In this document: positions 7,784-15,818 of the stretch, piece after piece
How positions within the stretch are numbered: the stretch's first letter is position 1
Layout of the letters: every line of letters starts with the position of its first letter
NCBI GenBank assembly: GCA_034933305.1
Contig: JAYFNU010000003.1
Coordinates: forward strand, 62,001 to 126,000
From: JAYFNU01 sp034933305
GTDB lineage: Bacteria; Bacillota; Clostridia; Oscillospirales; Ruminococcaceae
DNA: 64,000 nt
Reading direction: 5' to 3'
Program-made: the position numbers and the translations under genes
Notes under the pieces: generated by a model
What the model was told of the DNA's origin: nothing
Seen by the model: the letters and a program-made list of their open reading frames with translations, nothing else
Databases searched by the model: none

Positions 7784-8782
7784 ATGAAAAAGATTCTCGC
7801 GCTGCTGCTCATCTTTGTTCTCGCACTGTCCTTTGCAGCTTGCACAAGCACCGAAACAACGGAGCCCGAAACGACCGAGGGCGACACAACAAGCGAACTG
7901 CCCCTGACCGGCATCAAGATTGGCGTCGCCGCGTGCCACATGACGAACGCATGGAACACGACAGACACCAACGATATCATCGATAAGCTTGAAGCCGCCG
8001 GCGCGACAGTCGTTTGGAACGAAGCGAAGAACGATACAGCAACGCAGGTTGCGAACGTCAACGACCTGATCGCCCAGGGAATCCAGTACCTCGTAATCAA
8101 GCCCAAAGAGGAAGAGGGCCTTGTCCCCGCGATGGAAGCCTGCAAGGCTGCCAACGTTAAGGTCATCCTCGTCGACCGTTCTGTCAAGGGTGAGGCGGGC
8201 GTCGATTATGTGACGGCCATCCGCACGGACGCCTACAACGGCGGCCATAGGATCGGCGAGTGGGTCACAAAGAAGTTCCCGGATGGCTGCAACATCATTG
8301 AAATCACCGGAACGGCGGGTTCTACGACTGCGATTGAGCGCACGAAGGGTTTTGCCGATGCCATCAGCGGAACGAAGTGCACCGTTATCGCGACGCAGAC
8401 CGGCAATTATTCCCGCACCGATACCCAGACAGCTACCGAGAATATGATTCAGGCGGAAGGCATTGAGAATATTGACGTCATCATGACGCATTCCGACGAG
8501 ATGTTGTTCGGTGTGCTCCAGGCTGTCGACGGCATGGGCTATACCCCCGGCAAGGATGTCATCGTTGTATCCAGTGGAGACGGTTGCTCCGATGCACTCG
8601 ATGAGATCATCGCGGGCAGAGTCGCTGCCGTCTGCGAATGCACACCGTTCCTCGGCGCACAGGTCACCCAGGTGATCGAAGACATCGAGGCGGGCAAGAC
8701 TGTCGACACACTGATCTACTCCAATGACCGCCTGTTCACGATCGAGAACGCGGCGGAGGAGCAGGCCAAGGCGACGTGGTAA
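7784..8782 (+). CDS. Sugar ABC transporter substrate-binding lipoprotein (ribose/allose type)
   Basis: A 332-residue extracellular binding protein. The N-terminus is a lipoprotein signal (KK, hydrophobic core, lipobox FAAC with Cys20), followed by a Thr/Glu-rich linker and a periplasmic-binding-protein type 1 domain (RbsB/AlsB-like: KIGVAA near 46, the DRS and TDAYNGG hinge regions, and a late DEMLFGVLQAVDG). RBS AAAGGAGAGG precedes ATG 7784. It is the first gene of the right arm. An intrinsic hairpin after it would let it be made in excess over the membrane parts. Cluster partners suggest a ketose or allose-like hexose as ligand. Confidence 0.9.
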   Translation: MKKILALLLIFVLALSFAACTSTETTEPETTEGDTTSELPLTGIKIGVAACHMTNAWNTTDTNDIIDKLEAAGATVVWNEAKNDTATQVANVNDLIAQGIQYLVIKPKEEEGLVPAMEACKAANVKVILVDRSVKGEAGVDYVTAIRTDAYNGGHRIGEWVTKKFPDGCNIIEITGTAGSTTAIERTKGFADAISGTKCTVIATQTGNYSRTDTQTATENMIQAEGIENIDVIMTHSDEMLFGVLQAVDGMGYTPGKDVIVVSSGDGCSDALDEIIAGRVAAVCECTPFLGAQVTQVIEDIEAGKTVDTLIYSNDRLFTIENAAEEQAKATW

Positions 8783-8813
8783 AAGTTTGAGCGTTAGATT
8801 CTTTTAGGGTTTT

Positions 8814-8858
8814 AAAGGCAAGTCCGGAAGGCTTTGTGCCTTTCGGACTGCCTTTTGT
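8814..8858 (+). terminator. Intra-operon attenuator hairpin after the binding-protein gene
   Basis: Left arm 8814-8832 and right arm 8838-8855 pair over about 18 bp (AAAGGCA..GTCCG..AAGGC with one bulged A and one G-U pair) around a 5-base loop, followed by TTTT. It lies between the stop of the binding protein and the RBS of the ATPase, and probably causes partial termination. Confidence 0.75.
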
Positions 8859-8886
8859 AAATAGACCTACGACGAGGAGAGGTTGT

Positions 8887-10434
8887 ATGGAAAACACGGA
8901 TACCCTGCTTTCAATGAAAAACATTTCCAAATCGTTCCCGGGCGTGCTGGCGCTGAAAGACGTCAGTTTTGAAGTTTGCCGCGGCGAGATCATGGGACTG
9001 ATGGGCGAGAACGGCGCAGGAAAATCGACCCTGATCAAAATACTCACCGGTTATTACCGCAGAGATCCCGGGAAGGGCGAGATGGTGTTCGACGGAAAAC
9101 AGATTAACCTGTCCAGCACGCTCGAGGCTCTGCATCTGGGAATCAGTCCCATATTCCAAGAGCTGAATCTCAGCCCGTTTGCCAGCGTGGCTGAAAACAT
9201 ATATCTCGGTCATGCGCCGAAAAGAAACGGCCTGATCGACTGGAAGAAAATCAATGCGGATGCAAGGGCTGCGCTGATGAGTCTTGGCATAGACATTGAC
9301 GTGACCAAGCGGCTGGACTCACAGAGTACCGCGATCCAGCAGATGACATCCATCGCGCGGGCGCTCGCCTTCGATGCAAAGCTCCTCATCATGGACGAAG
9401 CGACTTCATCGTTGGATAATGAAGAGGTGGACGTGCTGTTCGGAGTTGTGCGGCAGCTTAAGCAACGGGGAATTTCCACCATCTTTATCACGCATAAACT
9501 CGACGAAGTCTACAAGATCTGCGACCGGGTGACGATCCTCAAGGATGGTGAATACGTTGCCTGCGAACCGATTGGAGAATTGCCAAAGCTGAAGCTGATC
9601 TCCATGATGATCGGCAGGGATGCGAGCAAACTTATCAACAAGAAAAAAGCGTACACATATGACCGCAGGCAGTCGGAGATTTTCTATTCGGCAAAAAATA
9701 TCCGAAAATCAAATTACCGCCTCAACGGCATTGATATTGACATCGGCAGGGGAGAAGTTGTCGGCCTTGCGGGCCTTCTCGGCGCCGGACGCACAGAGTT
9801 AGCAAGAGTCATTTTCGGCGACGACCAGGACTATGTCGGCGAAACATTTTTGCAGGGAATGGCGATTAAATTCAGAAGCCCGACCGACGCGATCTCCCAC
9901 GGCCTCGCATTTTGTTCGGAGGACCGAAAGACAGAGGGCATATTCCCCTTCATGAGTATCGAGGACAACCTGACGATCTCCCAGCTGCATAAGCTGAGCC
10001 GCTTCGGTGTTCTTGATTTCAAAAAGCAGCAGAAGATTACCGATGAATACATCCGTCGGATCCGCATCAAAACGCCGTCGTCTAAGACGAAGATCCGAAG
10101 CCTGTCTGGTGGAAATCAACAGAAAGTCGTGCTGTCACGCTGGCTCGCAATGGAACCCGACATGATTATTCTGGATGAACCGACGCGCGGAATTGACGTC
10201 GGCGCGAAGGGTGAGATCGAGGATCTGATCAGTGAGATCGCCTCGCAGGGCATCAGCGTCGTTTATATCTCGTCTGAGATTGAAGAACTTGTTCGCGGAT
10301 GCGACAGGATCGTTGTTCTGACCGACGGCAAAAAAACGCGCGAGCTTGTCGCCGACGAAATCAGCAGTGAGAATATTATGGCCGCGATCGCGCAGGGAGA
10401 CAAACGGGGAACGGAGGTCGAAGTATGCCAGTAA
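8887..10434 (+). CDS. Sugar ABC transporter ATP-binding protein, duplicated nucleotide-binding domains
   Basis: A 515-residue tandem ATPase of the RbsA/AlsA type that energises monosaccharide import. Domain 1 has Walker A GENGAGKS (residues about 41-48) and Walker B LLIMDEATSSLD. Its ABC signature region is degenerate (STAIQQMTSIARAL, replacing LSGGQQQ). Domain 2 has a shortened A-loop GLLGAGRTEL, as is normal for the family, an intact LSGGNQQK signature and IILDEPTRGIDVGAK. ATG 8887 follows GAGGAGAGG. The frame extends upstream, but that part contains the attenuator hairpin. The stop overlaps the next permease by 10 bases. Confidence 0.93.
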   Translation: MENTDTLLSMKNISKSFPGVLALKDVSFEVCRGEIMGLMGENGAGKSTLIKILTGYYRRDPGKGEMVFDGKQINLSSTLEALHLGISPIFQELNLSPFASVAENIYLGHAPKRNGLIDWKKINADARAALMSLGIDIDVTKRLDSQSTAIQQMTSIARALAFDAKLLIMDEATSSLDNEEVDVLFGVVRQLKQRGISTIFITHKLDEVYKICDRVTILKDGEYVACEPIGELPKLKLISMMIGRDASKLINKKKAYTYDRRQSEIFYSAKNIRKSNYRLNGIDIDIGRGEVVGLAGLLGAGRTELARVIFGDDQDYVGETFLQGMAIKFRSPTDAISHGLAFCSEDRKTEGIFPFMSIEDNLTISQLHKLSRFGVLDFKKQQKITDEYIRRIRIKTPSSKTKIRSLSGGNQQKVVLSRWLAMEPDMIILDEPTRGIDVGAKGEIEDLISEIASQGISVVYISSEIEELVRGCDRIVVLTDGKKTRELVADEISSENIMAAIAQGDKRGTEVEVCQ

Positions 10435-11396
10435 AATCGGAGACGGGTACACAGAACAGGATGACGTTCCGCGAAGTTATGGTGGAATACGGCTCCGTGA
10501 TCGTTTTCGGTACGCTGCTGCTGTTCAACATCCTCGTGACGCCGAACTTCCTGTCGATGAGTACGATTTTGCTTATCATCAAGCAATCCACGTCGCTGTT
10601 GTTTGTTGCAGTCGGGATGACAATCGTCATTTCCGCCGGCGGAACGGATATTTCGGCCGGTTCCATGATGGCGCTCAGCGGAATCATCGTTGCGCTCGGG
10701 TTGCGCAGCGGCGGCAACTTTTTCGTTTACGTGCTCATCTCGCTTGTGGTGTGCGGACTTATCGGCGCTTTCAACGGAGCGCTTATCGCCAAAACAGGCG
10801 TGCAGCCCATTATTCTGACGCTTGTCATGCAAATCGCGATCCGCGGCCTTGCGGTTCTGATCGCAAACTCCAAGGTCTATTCCCTTTCAAAGTACCCCAT
10901 CATCACATTTCTCGGATTGAAGCGGTTCTGGGACGTCGTGCCTGTGCAGGCAATCTTTTTTGTCCTTGTCGCAGCGCTCGGCCTCTTCCTTGTGCGGAAG
11001 ACTGTTTTCGGGAAATATGTGGAAGGCATCGGCGGCAACGCGCGCGCGGCACGCCTTGCTGGTGTGCGTACCACAATGGTCATCATCGCCGTATATGTTG
11101 CCTCGACGCTTTTTGCGGCCTGCGCAGGCATTCTGGAGACGGCCCGAAACGGAGCTCTCGACCCGAATGAGCTTGGCAAGCTGTTTGAGCTTGACGCCAT
11201 TGCCTCTGTCGCCATCGGCGGCACATCGATGAAGGGCGGAAAAGCGCGCATGTTGGGGTCGATCATGGGATGTGTAATCATGACGATGATCGGAACAACC
11301 GTCAACATGAACGGCGTGCCCTTTGCCGTGTCGAACCTCATCAAAGCGGGGATCATCATCGGCTCACTCATGATCCAGCGCGAAAAGAATACGTAA
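10425..11396 (+). CDS. Sugar ABC transporter permease (first of two)
   Basis: A 323-residue permease of the BPD_transp_2 (RbsC/AlsC) family with about 8-10 membrane segments. Typical stretches are GMTIVISAGGTDISAGSMMALSG, split as GMTIVISAGGTDIS and AGSMMALSG (residues about 63-85), GALIAKTGVQPIILTL, and the coupling segment VFGKYVEGIGGNARAARLAGVR at about 190-211 that contacts the ATPase. Translation is coupled to the ATPase gene by overlap. Together with the following permease it would form a heterodimeric membrane channel for the sugar. Confidence 0.92.
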   Translation: MPVKSETGTQNRMTFREVMVEYGSVIVFGTLLLFNILVTPNFLSMSTILLIIKQSTSLLFVAVGMTIVISAGGTDISAGSMMALSGIIVALGLRSGGNFFVYVLISLVVCGLIGAFNGALIAKTGVQPIILTLVMQIAIRGLAVLIANSKVYSLSKYPIITFLGLKRFWDVVPVQAIFFVLVAALGLFLVRKTVFGKYVEGIGGNARAARLAGVRTTMVIIAVYVASTLFAACAGILETARNGALDPNELGKLFELDAIASVAIGGTSMKGGKARMLGSIMGCVIMTMIGTTVNMNGVPFAVSNLIKAGIIIGSLMIQREKNT

Positions 11397-11410
11397 GGAG
11401 GGTGAACAGA

Positions 11411-12430
11411 ATGCGTGGCGGAAACAAGACGAAAACAGATATTCTGTCCTTCATTGAAAACAACACGGCCATCATTGCCGTGCTGCTGCTGATGATCTTC
11501 GGGACGGCTTCGTATGGCATGACGTTTTTGAGCTACAAGACCAATCTCATCAACGTTCTGCGCACCGCATCCATGATCGGCATCATGGGCGTCGGTGTGA
11601 ACATGTGCTTTTTCATTGGGGCGCGCGACCTCTCTGTTGGCGCAAACGCAGCCATGACCAGTATGTTCGTGGCGATCTTCAGCAAATATGGTTTTTGGCC
11701 GAGCGTGATTGCAGGCCTGCTCTCTGGCGCCTGTATCGGTTTTCTGAACGGCCTTGTCATCGCAAAGTTCAAGGTTCAGCCGTTCATTGCGACACTCGGC
11801 ATGCAGCTCGCGGCGCGCGGCATTGCGCTTCTGCTCAACAATGAGCTCTCCATAACGATTGACGAAAGCGCAACGGTGCTCAAAACGGTGGGGAATGGGA
11901 ATTTCGGCGGATTCCTCCCGTATGCGACGCTGATCTTCCTTTTGCTCATTCTGATTTTCTCGGTCGTCATGAAATACACGCCGTTCGGCCGCGCCGTCTA
12001 TTCCGTCGGCGGAAATGAAGAGGCGGCCGAGATGATGGGCATCCGCGTCGATCGCATCAAGATCGCCGTATTCACGATCAGCGGCCTGATGGCAGGCATC
12101 TGCGGCACGGTACTGTGCGGACACATTAACGCCGGACAGCCGACCGCCTGCGAAGGTTGGGAGATGACCATCATGGCGGCAGTTGTCATCGGCGGAACAA
12201 AAGTCCGCGGCGGCACCGGGAAAATTTATGGCATTTTCTTCGGCGTGCTGTTTATGCAGTTTATCACGAATCTGATCAATCTGAACGGCCACCTGAGCGT
12301 CTACTGGAAGGATATTACCACAGGCGTGATTCTCCTTATCGCGGTTTTACTGCAGGTATACTCCGATCACAGGAATGAGAAGCTGCGGAATCGCCGCCTT
12401 ATCGAAGAAAAGGCCGAAACTGCAGTCTGA
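11411..12430 (+). CDS. Sugar ABC transporter permease (second of two)
   Basis: A 339-residue BPD_transp_2 family permease. Conserved parts are NMCFFIGARDLSVGANAAM at about 65-83, GLVIAKFKVQPFIATLGMQL, and the ATPase-coupling loop GRAVYSVGGNEEAAEMMGIRVD. It starts at ATG 11411 behind AGGAGGGTGAA, 14 bases after the first permease. Two different permeases in one operon are common in this importer class (heterodimer), unlike the single RbsC of E. coli. It ends the transporter part of the right arm. A new promoter follows. Confidence 0.92.
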   Translation: MRGGNKTKTDILSFIENNTAIIAVLLLMIFGTASYGMTFLSYKTNLINVLRTASMIGIMGVGVNMCFFIGARDLSVGANAAMTSMFVAIFSKYGFWPSVIAGLLSGACIGFLNGLVIAKFKVQPFIATLGMQLAARGIALLLNNELSITIDESATVLKTVGNGNFGGFLPYATLIFLLLILIFSVVMKYTPFGRAVYSVGGNEEAAEMMGIRVDRIKIAVFTISGLMAGICGTVLCGHINAGQPTACEGWEMTIMAAVVIGGTKVRGGTGKIYGIFFGVLFMQFITNLINLNGHLSVYWKDITTGVILLIAVLLQVYSDHRNEKLRNRRLIEEKAETAV

Positions 12431-12446
12431 TAACACTCCTGACAGC

Positions 12447-12475
12447 TTGCGAAGGCAGTAAAAAAATGCTAAAAT
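12447..12475 (+). promoter_or_regulatory. Promoter of the GntR regulator gene
   Basis: TTGCGA (12447-12452), 17-base spacer, TAAAAT (12470-12475). It lies between the second permease and the GTG start of the regulator, so the regulator and downstream enzymes can be expressed apart from the transporter. Confidence 0.6.
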
Positions 12476-12533
12476 AATCTCTCAAGGTCGGGATGCCGTT
12501 TGACGTAATTGCGGAGAAAGTGAGACTGATTCG

Positions 12534-13205
12534 GTGGATATTCCGGAAAAGAAAAAAAGTGAGAAATCCAACAAGTACGTCAAACGCGTGCTGTACGACA
12601 ATATTGTTTCCTTCCATATTGCGCCGGGCACGCGGTTGGAGGAAGCAGATCTGTGCGCAAAGCTGAAAGTCAGCCGCACGCCGATCAGAGAAGCGATGCT
12701 GGAGCTCGCGCAGCTGCGGCTGGTGGATATCTATCCCCAGAAGGGCACCTACGTTTCATTGCTCAACACGTCGCTCATCGAGCAGGGGCAGTACCTGCGC
12801 ATGACGCTCGAACCGAACCTCGCCGCGATGACTTGTGAAAGTAAGAACAGCGCATTCCTGCAGAAGCAGAGAGAGAACCTGGTGCTGCTCGAATACTATG
12901 GCAACAAGGATATCGACCGATCGCTTCAACTCGATCAGGAATTTCACCGACGCTTTTATTACATCAATAATATGGAGTATCTCTACGAGATGACGCTCAG
13001 CATGACGACACATCTCAACCGCATGCGCAGGCTGTGCATGATGACGCAGGATCTTTCGGTCACCATCAAGGCACATGAGGAAGTTTTGCGGGCAGTAGAG
13101 GCGGGGAATCCTGTCATCACCCACGCGGCGATGGAAGATCACCTTCGCTACACGCTTGTCGACCTCCAAAAGGTAAAACAGAGTTACCCGGAGTATTTTC
13201 AGTGA
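12534..13205 (+). CDS. GntR family regulator, FadR/FCD subfamily
   Basis: A 223-residue DNA-binding regulator. The winged helix occupies residues about 15-80, with the recognition helix in LKVSRTPIREAMLELAQL and the wing PQKGTYVSLL. The rest is an all-helical FCD-type ligand domain with DQEFHRRFYYI at about 135-145 and two later His residues (HLNRM, HEEVL) that fit the FCD metal/ligand pocket. The start is GTG 12534 because no ATG occurs before the DNA-binding domain. GGAG lies rather far upstream, so initiation may be weak. As a local regulator inside the sugar island it most likely represses the divergent operons until the sugar or its phosphate is present. Confidence 0.88.
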   Translation: MDIPEKKKSEKSNKYVKRVLYDNIVSFHIAPGTRLEEADLCAKLKVSRTPIREAMLELAQLRLVDIYPQKGTYVSLLNTSLIEQGQYLRMTLEPNLAAMTCESKNSAFLQKQRENLVLLEYYGNKDIDRSLQLDQEFHRRFYYINNMEYLYEMTLSMTTHLNRMRRLCMMTQDLSVTIKAHEEVLRAVEAGNPVITHAAMEDHLRYTLVDLQKVKQSYPEYFQ

Positions 13206-13219
13206 CAAATTGCGGACGC

Positions 13220-13262
13220 GCGGCGCGCGAGACGAACAACGCCGTCTCGCGCGCCGCTTTTC
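13220..13262 (+). terminator. Strong intrinsic terminator after the GntR gene
   Basis: A perfect 14-bp GC stem (13220-13233 with 13244-13257) and 10-base loop are followed by TTTTCC. The epimerase gene begins only about 30 bases later, so either readthrough or an additional promoter within this short gap must feed the distal genes. Confidence 0.8.
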
Positions 13263-13292
13263 CTGGCGCACTACGCGCGAAAGGAACACAGC

Positions 13293-14102
13293 ATGAAATA
13301 CTGCATTGCCATCGGTAAAACGACATCCCCGACGACACCGCTGCTGCTGGACGGCGATTTTGCCGTCAGCATGCAGACGGCGGCGTCGCTCGGTTACAAC
13401 GCAGTCGAGATTCATACACCGGATCCGGAGACACTTGACACGGCTGCGCTGCGCACCGTCTGTGAAAAACTTGGCATTTTCATCGCCACGATCGGCACGG
13501 GGCAGATTTACGGAAGGTACGGCCTTTACCTGATGGACCCGAACGAGGCCCGCAGGCGGCAACTCGTCGGCATGCTCCGCCGCTATATTGATATCGCCGA
13601 AAAGCTCGGCAGCAAAGTCACCATCGGCAGTATTAAAGGCAACGTGCCGAAGGACGCCGACCGCGCCTATTGCTTGGGCGTAATGGGGGAGATGCTGCGC
13701 GAAATCACTTCCTATGCTGCGGAAAAGGGTGTGACCGTATTATTGGAGGCGACCAACCGTTTTGAAAACAACGTTCTTAACACGGGGAGGGAAGTCCGCA
13801 GCATGATCGAGGACAACGCCCTGCGGAACTGTCAGGTGCTGATGGACACTTTTCATATCAACATCGAAGAACGCTCGTTGTCGACCTGCCTGCGCGATGC
13901 GGGCCCATGGCTCGGGCATATCCATTTTGGCGACAATACGCGAATGTATCCAGGTTCCGGATCATTCAATTACGACGCGTTTTGCCGCAGTATCCGCGAA
14001 ATCGGCTACGACGGCGTGCTGTCCGTTGAGTGTTTCCCGCTTCCGGACGGTCTGACCGCAGCGACGCAGACGATCCGCTTTTTTCAACACTATTTTGGCT
14101 GA
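13293..14102 (+). CDS. Sugar isomerase/epimerase TIM barrel (ketose 3-epimerase type)
   Basis: A 269-residue xylose-isomerase-like TIM barrel. The four metal ligands of the D-tagatose/D-allulose 3-epimerase family can be placed: Glu in VLLEATNRFE (about 150), Asp and a nearby His in VLMDTFHINIEE (about 183-186), His in LGHIHFGDN (about 210) and Glu in LSVECFP (about 247). The DTFHINIEE segment is typical of ketose 3-epimerases. It would interconvert free ketoses such as allulose/fructose or tagatose/sorbose. RBS AAAGGAA precedes ATG 13293. The next gene follows after 15 bases. Confidence 0.83.
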   Translation: MKYCIAIGKTTSPTTPLLLDGDFAVSMQTAASLGYNAVEIHTPDPETLDTAALRTVCEKLGIFIATIGTGQIYGRYGLYLMDPNEARRRQLVGMLRRYIDIAEKLGSKVTIGSIKGNVPKDADRAYCLGVMGEMLREITSYAAEKGVTVLLEATNRFENNVLNTGREVRSMIEDNALRNCQVLMDTFHINIEERSLSTCLRDAGPWLGHIHFGDNTRMYPGSGSFNYDAFCRSIREIGYDGVLSVECFPLPDGLTAATQTIRFFQHYFG

Positions 14103-14117
14103 GGGGGGAGTAAGACC

Positions 14118-14798
14118 ATGGTGATCAATGCGCCTTCTCTCGCCAATATCGAGCTTCTTAATTTCGGCCGCGAGGTGGATGAGCTGTACTGTGCCGGTGT
14201 GCGCTTTTTTCACATCGATATCATGGATGGACATTATGTTCCGAACCTTTGCTTCCCGACGACAGTCGTGCGGGAGTTGAAACACAGATATCCCGATGCA
14301 ACGGCGGAAGTGCACCTGATGGTATCGGAGCCGATGGATTATATCGGACGCCTTGCGGAATATGGCGCTGATTATGTCTCTTTCCATTACGATGCCACCA
14401 ACTTTGTGCGGCGGACGGTCACAATGATCCGGGAAGCCGGGATCACGCCAGGTGTGATCATCAATCCGTCGCAAGCAGTCGAGATTATTGAGCCGGTGGC
14501 GGATATCGTCGACTATGTTATCCTCATGTCTGTCGAACCGGGGTTCGCGGGCCAAAAATTTCTTCCTGGTTCGCTTGAACGGCTGCGCAGGCTGGCCAAG
14601 TTTCGAAAAGCGGGCGATTACGGTTTCAAAATCATGATAGATGGCGGCGTTAATTATGATGTTGCGGCTGATGTCGTCCGCAGCGGTGCCGACATGATCG
14701 TGACCAATGTGTATATGATCTTTGGCCAGCCGGACGGCATCTCCGGCGCCTGTGCACGCTTCAACGAGGCTTTGGGTTCCATCAAAAGCGCATACTGA
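14118..14798 (+). CDS. Ribulose/allulose-phosphate 3-epimerase family protein
   Basis: A 226-residue TIM-barrel epimerase. Catalytic motifs seen are FHIDIMDGHYVPN (residues about 33-45, metal His and Asp), EVHLMV (about 64-69), SVEPGFAGQKF (about 143-153) and MIDGGV (second catalytic Asp, about 177-182). HIDIMDGHYVPN and EPGFAGQ are closer to the AlsE (D-allulose-6-phosphate 3-epimerase) style than to pentose Rpe. With the RpiB-type isomerase across the island, this supports a route from a rare hexose phosphate to fructose-6-phosphate. Pentose-phosphate epimerisation cannot be excluded. RBS GAGGGGGGAG sits in the 15-base gap to the upstream gene. Confidence 0.88.
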   Translation: MVINAPSLANIELLNFGREVDELYCAGVRFFHIDIMDGHYVPNLCFPTTVVRELKHRYPDATAEVHLMVSEPMDYIGRLAEYGADYVSFHYDATNFVRRTVTMIREAGITPGVIINPSQAVEIIEPVADIVDYVILMSVEPGFAGQKFLPGSLERLRRLAKFRKAGDYGFKIMIDGGVNYDVAADVVRSGADMIVTNVYMIFGQPDGISGACARFNEALGSIKSAY

Positions 14799-14841
14799 GC
14801 TTTTTTTATACACATTCAATCGACAGGAACGGAGAATTGCA

Positions 14842-15699
14842 ATGAAATTGAAATCTGCAGCTGACTGCTACCTCTTGAATAATGGCATTGGGATACCTTG
14901 TATCGGATATGGTACATTTCAGTCGCCGGACGATGACACGACGAGCGACGGCGTAAAAGCTGCTGTTGAGCTCGGCTATCGTCACATCGACGGTGCGGCT
15001 GTTTACGGAAATGAAAGAAGCGTCGGTCGGGGTATCGCAGGCTGCGGTATTCCCCGCGAGCAACTGTTTGTGACAAGCAAGCTTTGGAACGGCGCACATG
15101 GTTATCACGAGACCTATGCCGCGTTCGAGAAAACGCTGGAGGATCTGCAGCTGTCTTATCTCGACTTGTATCTGATCCACTGGCCGAATCCTGTGAGCGT
15201 GCGTGACTGCTGGAAAGAAAAGAATGCCGAATCATGGCTTGCGATGGAGGAGCTGCTTCAGGCGGGAAGAATCCGTGCGATCGGTGTGAGTAACTTCATG
15301 CCGCGGCATCTTGACGCGCTGCTCGAAACGGCAAAGATTATACCCGCCGTCGATCAGATTAAACTTTGCCCCGGCATCACGCAACCGGAGACGGCAGACT
15401 ACTGTACAGCCCGCAATATATTGCTCGAGGCCTACAGCCCACTCGGACAAGGCAGCGCACTCGACGATGAAACGATCGCCGGTATTGCAAAAAGGCATGC
15501 AAAAACTCCCGCGCAGATTTGCGTGCGCTGGAGCTTGCAGATGGGCTTTTTGCCGCTGCCAAAATCGCTGCACGCGCAGCGAATCCGGCAAAATGCAGAT
15601 GTTTTTGATTTTGAGCTGAGCGCGCAGGAGGCGGACGCGATCGCCAGGCTGAAAAATGTCTGCGGCGTCGTAAAGGATCCCGACACTGTGAATTTTTAG
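14842..15699 (+). CDS. Aldo/keto reductase
   Basis: A 285-residue NADPH-type aldo/keto reductase of the AKR5/AKR3-like group. The catalytic tetrad is visible: Asp in RHIDGA, Tyr in AAVYGNE (about 54), Lys in VTSKLW (about 79) and His in LYLIHWP (about 112). Later marks are GVSNF and LPLPKS with the NADP-binding R/N stretch. Start ATG 14842 after AACGGAGAATTGC. The upstream frame overlaps the epimerase gene and is rejected. It is the last gene of the right arm and probably reduces the sugar or a reactive carbonyl derived from it. Confidence 0.9.
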   Translation: MKLKSAADCYLLNNGIGIPCIGYGTFQSPDDDTTSDGVKAAVELGYRHIDGAAVYGNERSVGRGIAGCGIPREQLFVTSKLWNGAHGYHETYAAFEKTLEDLQLSYLDLYLIHWPNPVSVRDCWKEKNAESWLAMEELLQAGRIRAIGVSNFMPRHLDALLETAKIIPAVDQIKLCPGITQPETADYCTARNILLEAYSPLGQGSALDDETIAGIAKRHAKTPAQICVRWSLQMGFLPLPKSLHAQRIRQNADVFDFELSAQEADAIARLKNVCGVVKDPDTVNF

Positions 15700-15778
15700 T
15701 TGGAAACTACCTGTATTTAATAAGCACCGGCTGGGTTTGAACTCTGCATTGACTGGCAAACAAAAGGCCGCGCACAGT

Positions 15779-15809
15779 AAAAAGCGCCCCTGTCAGGGGG
15801 CGCTTTTTT
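15779..15809. terminator. Bidirectional intrinsic terminator at the right edge of the sugar island
   Basis: AAAAAGCGCCCC (15779-15790) pairs with GGGGCGCTTTTT (15797-15808) around a short loop, with T-runs on both strands. It separates the rightward sugar operon from the leftward envelope operon. Base composition rises sharply just beyond it. Confidence 0.85.
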
Positions 15810-15818
15810 GTTAAAATT

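Noticed and set aside
13206..13292. Possible riboswitch before the epimerase gene
   Set aside because: The only structure is a simple terminator hairpin with no conserved aptamer-like elements.
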